A stretch of DNA of 34,475 bases, taken from contig JAEELJ010000033.1 of the NCBI GenBank assembly GCA_016288855.1, positions 1 through 34,475 of the forward strand, read 5' to 3'. Positions 1-6,836 of the stretch are shown in pieces; position 1 is the stretch's first letter, and the number at the start of each line of letters is the position of its first letter. The translations under genes and the position numbers were made by a program. This DNA is from Acholeplasmatales bacterium. Lineage in GTDB: Bacteria; Bacillota_I; Bacilli_A; Acholeplasmatales; Anaeroplasmataceae. The notes beneath the pieces are model-generated. The model did no database searches, was not told the DNA's origin, and saw only the letters and a program-made list of their open reading frames with translations.

Positions 1-2060
1 ATAAATGGCATTGAACCAAAGTTAGAATCTACTAAAACTAAGTGAGAACAATTTCTTGCAGCCTCACTACCTGAAGCAACAGCAATAGAACAATCTGCTT
101 CTCTTAAGGCCAAAATATCATTTACACCATCACCAGTCATCGCAACAGTTCTACCTGATGCTTTTAGCTGTTGAACTAAAATCTTCTTTTGATTTGGTGT
201 AACACGACCAAATACTGTATATCTTAAGGCGCAACGAGAAACCTCTTCATCTGTCATACCATCAAGTGATATATATCTTTCAGCATTAGGAACACCAGCA
301 CGTTGAGCAATTTTAGATACAGTTACTGCATTATCACCAGAAATTACTCTAACTTCAACTTGAGATTCTTTAAAATACTTAATTGTTTCAATTGCATCTG
401 GTCTAATATTGTCTGTAATTAGAATCATTGCAATTAATGTAATATCACCACTAGGAAGTGTATTATCTAAAATTTCACCATCTTGATGTGCAATTGCAAT
501 AACACGATATCCTAATGATGCATATTTATTTACATCGCGTTCATATTTCTTAAATTGATCTTTTAATACGAATTCAGGAGCACCCATTAAGAATGTGCCA
601 TATTTCACAAATGTAACTGCAGAATATTTTCTTTCACTTGAGAAAGGAATAATACCCAAATGACTCATTCTCTTACCTAAACCAAACTTCTCTTTCATCG
701 CATGTGATGTTTGGTTTTCACTTGGTAAGGCATTTAATATCGCAGAAACTATATTTTTAGTCGCAAGACCATGAACCTCATTATAATCAATAACTGTTTT
801 TACTGACATAGTACCATCAGTAATTGTACCAGTCTTATCTAGACAAATACAGTTAACTCTTGCAAGCATTTCAATACAATAAAGCTCTTGGACTAATACA
901 TTTCTTTGACCTAATCTAATAACACCAATCGTTACAGCAATAGATGACATTAAGAATAATCCTGAAGGAATCATACCAACCATTGCGCCTGCAGTTTTTC
1001 TAATACAAGTTACGATATCTACAGTAGAATCAAAATACATTCTAATGAATAAGAATGTTCCAATAGTGATAATAGGAATAAACATAAATTTAATCATTAA
1101 ATTTAATGATCCTAATAGGTCACTCTTAGGCTTCTTATATATTCTTGCTTGGCTTGATAATTTTTCAATATAATTATCAGCACCAATCTTATCTACTCTT
1201 GCATTGCATGTTCCTGCAACAACAAAAGATCCAGAATATAGTTGATCTCCTGGGTTCTTTAAAATAGAATTAGATTCACCAGTTAATAATGATTCATTTA
1301 CTTCTATAGAACCAGATACAACAATTGAGTCACTACAAATCTGATCTCCACTAGATAATTTTAATAAATCATCTAATACAACCATATCTACAGTTACTTC
1401 TTTTTCAACACCGCTTCTTATAACCTGGGCAGTTGGTGCACTCATTAATGATAATTTATCAATCATATTCTTGGCATTTATCTCTTGGATAATACCAATA
1501 ATAGTATTGACAATAACTATTAAGAAGAATACTAGGTCTGTAAATGTATGAATATTATTATACATTATACCTACAGTTATTAATGCTGCCGCAATAATAA
1601 ATATAAGCATATTAAAGAATGTAAAAACATTTGAGAAAATGATTTTACCAATAGACTTAGAGGTTTTTCTAACTATTGTATTAGTTAAGCCCTCAAGCTC
1701 TCTTTCATTTACAACTTCAGTTGGTAAGCCGTTTTCTGGATCTGTATCATAACGTTTAATATTAACCTTATGATGCTTTAGATACTTCTTAGATTTTTTA
1801 ATCTTTTTGGCTCTTCTTTTAGCTTCAATCTTTTCTTCCTTAGAGCGTTTCTTTTCTTCTCTTTTTTGAGTAATTCTAGCCTCTAAGGTAACCTCACCTG
1901 CAATATAGGTGTTGTTTTCTTCTTCACGCATTGCCTCTTCATATCCATCGGCACGTAAATCTTCATTCTTAGATTTCTTTTCGATTTCAGCTTGGGCTTC
2001 TTCTAATTCTTCTTTAGTATATTCAATTGGCTTTACTGCATCATTATCAATTTTGCTCAT
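1..2060 (-). CDS. CtpE-like cation-translocating P-type ATPase (C-terminus beyond window)
   Basis: Membrane ATPase that should pump a cation; in the related CtpE family calcium is the reported substrate, so that is inference here. I translated it from the ATG at 2060 and it stays open to the left edge, giving about 686 residues. Visible are the phosphorylation motif DKTGT (Asp about residue 408), the hinge motif GDGVND (about residue 640), a TGES-type motif (TGESN) in the actuator domain, and the membrane motif MIPSGLFLMSS, which fits the CtpE-like group. The first ~100 residues are a Lys/Glu/Arg-rich extension before the usual start near GLPTEVV. The start overlaps the end of mrnC by 14 bp and has a GGTGAG ribosome site. 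It is the last visible gene of cysS-mrnC-ATPase. The C-terminal membrane segments lie outside the window. Confidence 0.9.
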   Translation of the reverse strand, partial: MSKIDNDAVKPIEYTKEELEEAQAEIEKKSKNEDLRADGYEEAMREEENNTYIAGEVTLEARITQKREEKKRSKEEKIEAKRRAKKIKKSKKYLKHHKVNIKRYDTDPENGLPTEVVNERELEGLTNTIVRKTSKSIGKIIFSNVFTFFNMLIFIIAAALITVGIMYNNIHTFTDLVFFLIVIVNTIIGIIQEINAKNMIDKLSLMSAPTAQVIRSGVEKEVTVDMVVLDDLLKLSSGDQICSDSIVVSGSIEVNESLLTGESNSILKNPGDQLYSGSFVVAGTCNARVDKIGADNYIEKLSSQARIYKKPKSDLLGSLNLMIKFMFIPIITIGTFLFIRMYFDSTVDIVTCIRKTAGAMVGMIPSGLFLMSSIAVTIGVIRLGQRNVLVQELYCIEMLARVNCICLDKTGTITDGTMSVKTVIDYNEVHGLATKNIVSAILNALPSENQTSHAMKEKFGLGKRMSHLGIIPFSSERKYSAVTFVKYGTFLMGAPEFVLKDQFKKYERDVNKYASLGYRVIAIAHQDGEILDNTLPSGDITLIAMILITDNIRPDAIETIKYFKESQVEVRVISGDNAVTVSKIAQRAGVPNAERYISLDGMTDEEVSRCALRYTVFGRVTPNQKKILVQQLKASGRTVAMTGDGVNDILALREADCSIAVASGSEAARNCSHLVLVDSNFGSMPF

Positions 2061-2445
2061 CTAAAAACTCACCCACATTAAATATATATACTATTAGTTC
2101 TTTTATTCTATCATATTTTTCTTCGAAATATAAATATCCAAAAATTGCTTCAAAGCCTGTTGCTTCAAGATATGTTTGAATATCAATATTCTTTCTTCTA
2201 GAAGAAACATGACTGTTTCTTCCATGACGGAATGCTTCTTTTTCTAAATCTGTTAGTATATTATCGTTCATCATTTTATGAACTAAGAAAGCCTGTGATT
2301 TACCACTAGTATATTTAGTAACAAGCTTATGTAGGTTATTAACATTAGTATTTCCTAGTTCTATGAAATGACGTCTAATCTCAATTTCATAGATAGCATC
2401 TCCCATATATGCTAAAGACATTCCATTTAATAAATTTGTATTCAT
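2047..2445 (-). CDS. mrnC: Mini-ribonuclease III (23S rRNA maturation)
   Basis: Mini-III is an RNase III catalytic domain without a dsRNA-binding domain; in Bacillus it trims the 23S rRNA ends in the cytoplasm. The protein shows the family signatures LAYMGDAIYE near the N-terminus and later HGRN, RRKN and ATGFEAIFGYLY, with the acidic residues (Asp of GDA, Glu of FEA) intact. I chose the ATG at 2445 because it overlaps the cysS stop as TAATG, the usual sign of translational coupling. An ATG 15 bp upstream (2460) would add five residues but has no convincing ribosome site. The length of 132 residues fits the family. cysS followed by mrnC is a common Bacillota gene order, which supports the call. 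Confidence 0.95.
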   Translation of the reverse strand: MNTNLLNGMSLAYMGDAIYEIEIRRHFIELGNTNVNNLHKLVTKYTSGKSQAFLVHKMMNDNILTDLEKEAFRHGRNSHVSSRRKNIDIQTYLEATGFEAIFGYLYFEEKYDRIKELIVYIFNVGEFLDEQN

Positions 2446-3773
2446 TATAATATATTCCATTCAACAAGCTTTGCTCTATAAATATCTGCAGTATCGAAAT
2501 CCTTATTATTTCTAGCATCCTGCCACTTCTTATAGCTATCAAGCTGTTCTTCAGTCATTTTTTCAATAAATAAATTAATTCCTAATACATCTAAAATCTT
2601 CTTAAATGTATTTAATTCAACTAATAAGTTTTGATAATCTTTACTTCTAGTTAATACATTAACCTGTTTAACAATATCAGTAATTAGAGTTAAAACATTT
2701 TGAACATTGAAATCATCATCCATGAATTCCTTGAATTTATTGATTTCAGCATCATTTAAATTATCTCCATTAATATCATTATATTGTAATGTATATAAAG
2801 CCTGCTTATATGCACGTTGCCACTTATCATATTCTTTAGCATATTGATTCTTTAAATCTTCAGAATAGCTAATAATTGAACGATAAGGTGAGAATAGAAT
2901 TAATGAACGTAGAATCATTCCATCCTTCTTTGATTCTAAATCCTTAACGAAAATAACATTTCCTAAAGATTTACTCATCTTTTCTCCTTGAAGATCTAAT
3001 CTACCAACATGTAACCAATATTTAGCTAAATGATTATGATATAATGCTTCACTTTGAGCAATTTCATTTTCATGGTGAGGGAATTTTAAATCCATTCCAC
3101 CACCATGGATATCAATAGTATCACCAAATAGCTTATGGTTCATACATACACATTCTGTATGCCAACCAGGTCTACCTGCGCCAAATGGAGAATCCCATTT
3201 AATACCTTTATCTGTTTTCTTCCATAATGCAAAATCTAATGGTGATTCCTTTTTGTCATTTACAGCAATTCTAGCACCAGACTCTAAATCATCAGAAACC
3301 TGATTAGATAAGCAGCCATAGTCTTTAATCTTACCAACTCTAAAGAAAACATCTCCATCATTGCCATATGCATATCCTTCATGAATTAAATCATTAATGA
3401 AATTAATCATTTCAGGAATATATTGTGTTGCGTGAGGAATTAAATCTGGCTTTTTAGAGCCAACCATCTCAACAGAATTCCAATATTGTTCTTCAAAGAA
3501 TTTTGCAACCTCTTCTTCACTTTTACCTTCAGCAATTGCCTTATTAATGATTTTATCATCAACATCAGTAATGTTTGATGCATATGTAACATCATATCCT
3601 AGGAATTCTAAATAACGCTTCATCATATCATAGAATATTACAGGTCTTGCGTTACCAATATGGATATAGTTATATACTGTTGGTCCACAAACATACATAT
3701 TTACCTTTTTACCTTTTTGTGGAACAAATTCTTCAATTTTATTTGTTAATGAATTATAAAATCTTAATGCCAT
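2445..3773 (-). CDS. cysS: Cysteinyl-tRNA synthetase
   Basis: Class I aminoacyl-tRNA synthetase that charges tRNA-Cys with cysteine using ATP. Visible motifs are MYVCGPTVYN with zinc ligand Cys29, the HIGH-type motif as HIGN (38-41), WHTEC with zinc ligand Cys208, FPHHENE with His233 and Glu237, and KMSKSLGN (265-272). At 442 residues it is slightly short for the family (about 460-470), with a trimmed C-terminal anticodon region. The ribosome site GAGAGGTGA lies 8 bases before ATG. Only 56 bp separate it from the upstream lipoprotein gene and these contain a terminator, so there is no room for a T-box leader; transcription may come from read-through or a promoter inside the lipoprotein gene. 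It is translationally coupled to mrnC. Confidence 0.97.
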   Translation of the reverse strand: MALRFYNSLTNKIEEFVPQKGKKVNMYVCGPTVYNYIHIGNARPVIFYDMMKRYLEFLGYDVTYASNITDVDDKIINKAIAEGKSEEEVAKFFEEQYWNSVEMVGSKKPDLIPHATQYIPEMINFINDLIHEGYAYGNDGDVFFRVGKIKDYGCLSNQVSDDLESGARIAVNDKKESPLDFALWKKTDKGIKWDSPFGAGRPGWHTECVCMNHKLFGDTIDIHGGGMDLKFPHHENEIAQSEALYHNHLAKYWLHVGRLDLQGEKMSKSLGNVIFVKDLESKKDGMILRSLILFSPYRSIISYSEDLKNQYAKEYDKWQRAYKQALYTLQYNDINGDNLNDAEINKFKEFMDDDFNVQNVLTLITDIVKQVNVLTRSKDYQNLLVELNTFKKILDVLGINLFIEKMTEEQLDSYKKWQDARNNKDFDTADIYRAKLVEWNIL

Positions 3774-3793
3774 AAATAATCACCTCTCAATAG

Positions 3794-3818
3794 AGAAAAA
3801 TAGAGCCTAAGCTCTATT
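3794..3818 (-). terminator. Intrinsic terminator after the surface lipoprotein gene
   Basis: A perfect 8-bp stem (AATAGAGC/GCTCTATT) with a 4-base loop is followed on the minus strand by TTTTTCTC. It lies 12 bp past the lipoprotein stop and just before the cysS ribosome site. The plus strand also has a T-rich run after it, but nothing needs terminating in that direction. Confidence 0.8.
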
Positions 3819-3829
3819 CTCTTTTTCTA

Positions 3830-5560
3830 CTATGCAATATAGTTCTTTGATGTTAAATAAGTATAAACGCTTGAATCAGCATCAAAAACATTTAAATAAT
3901 CAGAAGCTAGGTTAGTTACCTTGCAACCATTAAATCTAGTACCTTCTTCATAACCATTATAACCTGCGAAGTCATCAATTATAGTCTTATCAGTCTTCTT
4001 AGCATTATAAATAGTTTCAGTCTTGAAAATTACAAATGAATCAGTTAACTGTGCATATGGTTCTGGTGCAAATCCAACGAATCCACCAACATATACATTA
4101 TAATCAGCTAATACTAATAATGTATCAGAGAAATCATTTGAATCTGTTTCTTCTTCTGCTGTTGTTGTAGTTGTTGTTATAACATCATCAGTAGTTGTTG
4201 TAACATCTTCTAAGTTAGCAAATAATTTTGCATTAGCCTCAATTGTAGAAGTTGTTGTAGTTTCTTCACTACTAGATTCAGTAATAATACCTGCGTTAAT
4301 ATCAATTGATGTAACTGCAACACACTTAGATACATTGAATCCTGAACCAGCTCCAACGAATCCACCAACTTCAACATTTGCATATCCATGAGATGAATCT
4401 GACTTATAAACCTTGATTGTTGAATCAGCATATGATTCAGTAACTAAGCCAATTGCATTTAAGTTACCAACGAATCCACCTAAGAATAAGCTACCTACAG
4501 TTGAATCTGAAGATGAAGTGTAATATAGAGTAGTTGTTAAGTTACCTGTTGCACTTGAATCCTTAACTAAGTAAGATGCCTTATTATAATTTGAACCAGA
4601 GATTTCTCCAGCGAATAATCCCATATAAACATTTAATCTAGCACGAGTAACATTGATATCTGCATCATAAACATTAACATTTGTAATTGTTGATGTTAAA
4701 ACATTACCGAATGCTCCACCGATATATAGCTTAGTAGTTGAAATACCAGCAAATGTGAATGAACAAGAAATTACATCTACATTTGTAATTGTTGAGCTTT
4801 CAACCATACCAGCTACTGCACCAATTGCTGATGAAGAACGACCAGTAGATAAATCAACAATTGCATTTTCAACTGTTAAATCAGAAATTGTTGCATTTGA
4901 ACAATAATTGAATAATCCCATATAGTTAGATGCTGGGATTGTATAGTTCTTAATTGTATGACCATTTCCCATGAATGTTCCAGTAAATGGAGTTGATGCT
5001 GAGAACATTGTTACTGAAGATAATGAAACTCCCTCTGCTTCAAAATCAATATCATTTTCTAATGTGAAATAACCACTTGGGTCATCATAGATTTCTAAGA
5101 ATTCTTCTGCAGTAGTAATTACTGTTGAATCTGAAGATGAAGAATTCTGCTTAGTCTTTACATCTAAAGAAGTAATTTCTTCTTCGTATGAATTATAAGT
5201 AACCTTGAAAATATATCTATATTCAGTATCAGCTTCAAGACCAGTGAATTTTACTGTTGAACTTGTGTAAACATTATTAGAGAATGTTACTTGCTGTTTC
5301 TTATTAGTACTTAATTCATATTCGTCTGAAGTTGAATTATATACATATTCATATACGTATGGCACTGCTGCCCCTGACTTAATATTATCATTTTCACTAA
5401 TTGTTATCGATAAAGTTACTGTTGATGCTGTAATCTTTGGACTCATCTTAACATCACTTGATTTTAATCCTGATGATGATGAACATGCTGTTAAGCATAA
5501 AGTTACAAGGCCTAAAACAAATGCAGTAACAATAGATAAAATTGTTTTAAACTTTTTCAT
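3830..5560 (-). CDS. Surface lipoprotein with Fn3-like and GLUG-like repeat regions
   Basis: The N-terminus is a lipoprotein signal peptide with lipobox LTAC and acylated Cys26, so the 576-residue protein should be anchored outside the membrane. Residues ~35-137 look like one fibronectin-III-type beta domain, with a typical LEADTEYRYIFKV strand. From ~150 on there are repeated units of the type GTFMGNGHTIKNYT, GLFxxCxNATISDLTVENA and IGGAFGNVxxSTITNVNV, resembling GLUG/right-handed beta-helix repeats of Gram-positive surface proteins. A Thr-rich stretch (runs of TTTT) near residue 430-470 could be a flexible linker. No catalytic residues are recognisable; adhesion is only a guess. The ribosome site GAGGT precedes the ATG. 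It has its own regulated-looking promoter and a terminator, so it is probably monocistronic. Confidence 0.8.
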   Translation of the reverse strand: MKKFKTILSIVTAFVLGLVTLCLTACSSSSGLKSSDVKMSPKITASTVTLSITISENDNIKSGAAVPYVYEYVYNSTSDEYELSTNKKQQVTFSNNVYTSSTVKFTGLEADTEYRYIFKVTYNSYEEEITSLDVKTKQNSSSSDSTVITTAEEFLEIYDDPSGYFTLENDIDFEAEGVSLSSVTMFSASTPFTGTFMGNGHTIKNYTIPASNYMGLFNYCSNATISDLTVENAIVDLSTGRSSSAIGAVAGMVESSTITNVDVISCSFTFAGISTTKLYIGGAFGNVLTSTITNVNVYDADINVTRARLNVYMGLFAGEISGSNYNKASYLVKDSSATGNLTTTLYYTSSSDSTVGSLFLGGFVGNLNAIGLVTESYADSTIKVYKSDSSHGYANVEVGGFVGAGSGFNVSKCVAVTSIDINAGIITESSSEETTTTSTIEANAKLFANLEDVTTTTDDVITTTTTTAEEETDSNDFSDTLLVLADYNVYVGGFVGFAPEPYAQLTDSFVIFKTETIYNAKKTDKTIIDDFAGYNGYEEGTRFNGCKVTNLASDYLNVFDADSSVYTYLTSKNYIA

Positions 5561-5613
5561 TGTTATTACCTCATTAAATTTCTATTCGGGCAAAAAGCCC
5601 ATAAATCAAAATT

Positions 5614-5642
5614 ATTATACATTAAAACGTTTTAATATACAA
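5614..5642 (-). promoter_or_regulatory. Promoter with LacI-type palindromic operator for the lipoprotein gene
   Basis: On the minus strand the -35 TTGTAT (5637-5642) and -10 TATAAT (5614-5619) are 17 bp apart. The spacer holds a perfect 16-bp palindrome, ATTAAAACGTTTTAAT (5621-5636), with a central CG as in LacI/GalR-family operators. A regulator bound there would block RNA polymerase. The expected leader carries a small hairpin, GGGC/GCCC with an A5 loop (5588-5600). No LacI-family gene is seen in the window. Confidence 0.75.
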
Positions 5643-5730
5643 TAATTAAATTAGACCTAATCTAATCCCCATTATTTATAATAATGGAGTTTCACCATTT
5701 ATACTAATAAACATTTATTTTCATATAATA

Positions 5731-5781
5731 AAAAACAGGTTCTATCAAAACAGTATCTATATTCACTGCTTCATAGAACCT
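5731..5781 (-). terminator. Probable terminator after the 121-residue gene
   Basis: A 9-bp stem (AGGTTCTAT/ATAGAACCT, arms 5773-5781 and 5737-5745) encloses an inner CAGT/ACTG pairing and is followed on the minus strand by GTTTTTT. The large internal loop makes it weaker than the other terminators here. Confidence 0.55.
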
Positions 5782-5789
5782 TTTAATGT

Positions 5790-5824
5790 ATTACTATGTG
5801 GTTACACTTTCAAATCATAGTAAT
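5790..5824. repeat. Inverted repeat downstream of the 121-residue gene
   Basis: ATTACTATG (5790-5798) and CATAGTAAT (5816-5824) are perfect 9-bp inverted arms around a 17-base gap, between the gene stop and the terminator hairpin. No T-run follows it directly; it may stabilise the mRNA 3' end or be an unrelated scar. Confidence 0.5.
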
Positions 5825-5853
5825 CAAGTTAACAAATCAAAACTATGACTATT

Positions 5854-6219
5854 CTAATATCTTGTCATAAATGGCACGTAATTATTACCAACATATTCAA
5901 TTAATTTCATTTTATCATCGTATGACAAAGCTGGATTATAATCCAACTCATTACCTTTAATAACAAACAAACTAGATAATTCATTATTAGTATTTAATAT
6001 TTCAATTAACTTATTTGTCCAGTTAAATTCAGGTTTTAAAGTCATAGCTTTATGATATTTATATCTATTATCCTTTAATTTTTTGTAGTCGCATTTTAAC
6101 CACGACAATAAATTAGTACAAATAATCATTAAAATCTTTTCATCATCACATTTTAATACATCCATTAACTCATTTGAATTACTACTTACAAAATCATTCA
6201 TCATTTCTATTATTTTCAT
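5854..6219 (-). CDS. Hypothetical protein, 121 residues
   Basis: I do not recognise this family. It is a soluble, Asn/Lys/Asp-rich, probably mainly helical protein with no signal peptide or membrane segment. A proper GAGGT ribosome site sits about 8 bases before the ATG, and a terminator-like hairpin follows. It lies directly downstream of a 39-codon ORF with a GSGYHGGFG motif and a truncated gene, an arrangement seen where secreted-toxin tails sit next to immunity genes. An immunity role is therefore possible but is inference from position only. Confidence 0.6.
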   Translation of the reverse strand: MKIIEMMNDFVSSNSNELMDVLKCDDEKILMIICTNLLSWLKCDYKKLKDNRYKYHKAMTLKPEFNWTNKLIEILNTNNELSSLFVIKGNELDYNPALSYDDKMKLIEYVGNNYVPFMTRY

Positions 6220-6233
6220 TTAAATACCTCACT

Positions 6234-6353
6234 TTAATAATTTTTATCTATGTAATCTTCAATTTCCTTTTCTGATTTAAATTGAATTTTGATTTTTTTT
6301 GCCATTTGAAAACCATTAGTTAGGCCAAAGCCTCCGTGATATCCTGACCCCAT
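6234..6353 (-). CDS. Small ORF with GSGYHGGFG motif, 39 residues
   Basis: Translated by hand: ATG at 6353, TAA at 6234-6236. It begins MGSGYHGGFGLTNGFQ and continues with a basic stretch (MAKKIKIQFK) and an acidic helix-like tail. The Gly-rich HGGFGxTxG signature resembles a motif I associate with C-terminal tails of secreted or polymorphic-toxin-type proteins, from memory and unchecked. The ATG lies one base after the stop of the upstream fragment, so it may be coupled to it or be the broken-off tail of that gene. No good Shine-Dalgarno is seen. Whether it is expressed is uncertain. Confidence 0.4.
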   Translation of the reverse strand: MGSGYHGGFGLTNGFQMAKKIKIQFKSEKEIEDYIDKNY

Positions 6354-6354
6354 A

Positions 6355-6609
6355 TTAATCAACCTCCATTTCTAATGAAAGCTGACAATAATAATCCGGC
6401 TTAAAGTGTATTATTCTTATACCTTGTTCATTATATTTATCAAATATATGATCAGGACAAAAACCATAAATAATTATCGCAATTGGATGTAATATTTTAA
6501 TAATAACATCAAGTACATCTACAAAAATCTTTCTATCTATAATTTTACCACGCATAGGATTAATTACAGTTCTTTTTGTTAAAATTTCAAAACTTAAATT
6601 TCTTAACAC
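6355..6609 (-). pseudogene. N-terminally truncated gene fragment, possibly DUF4417-like
   Basis: The 84-codon reading frame starts only at a GTG with no ribosome site and has an in-frame TAG five codons upstream, so the 5' part appears to be missing. The segment ILHPIAIIIYG followed by an aspartate/isoleucine-rich strand and GIRIIHFK recalls the C-terminal half of DUF4417 proteins; this match is from memory and weak. Together with the following 39-codon ORF it looks like the eroded remains of one longer gene. I see no independent promoter. Confidence 0.4.
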
Positions 6610-6778
6610 ACCAGTAATATACTATTAATGTTCAAATAATATTGCATATATTCTAGTTTTCGGAAAAATCAACTCTAAAAAATGTAAGATTATAACATTT
6701 TCTTAGTTATTTTTGTAGGTATTATATCTTTAGTGTTTCTAAAACGTAAGAATTAATAACAAAAATCCACTAAATTCA

Positions 6779-6807
6779 TTGACAAATTTTATTATTATAA
6801 ATATAAT
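6779..6807 (+). promoter_or_regulatory. Strong sigma-A promoter for the activase operon
   Basis: Consensus -35 TTGACA (6779-6784) and -10 TATAAT (6802-6807) are separated by 17 bp. They lie 30 bp upstream of the start codon, with an AGGGAGG ribosome site at 6824-6830. The 170 bp upstream are AT-rich; I found no clear Crp-type palindrome there. Confidence 0.9.
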
Positions 6808-6836
6808 AATGAATATGCACTTTAGGGAGGTAATTT

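Noticed and set aside
3774-3829. T-box riboswitch before cysS
   Set aside because: Only 56 bp are available and no T-box sequence or specifier stem is present.
4210-4431. Minus-strand 73-codon frame inside the lipoprotein gene
   Set aside because: Alternate frame of the Thr/Ser-rich repeats; no ribosome site and no plausible protein sequence.
6610-6778. Crp-type operator upstream of the activase promoter
   Set aside because: I searched for a TGTGA-N6-TCACA-like or other clear palindrome and found only AT-rich sequence.
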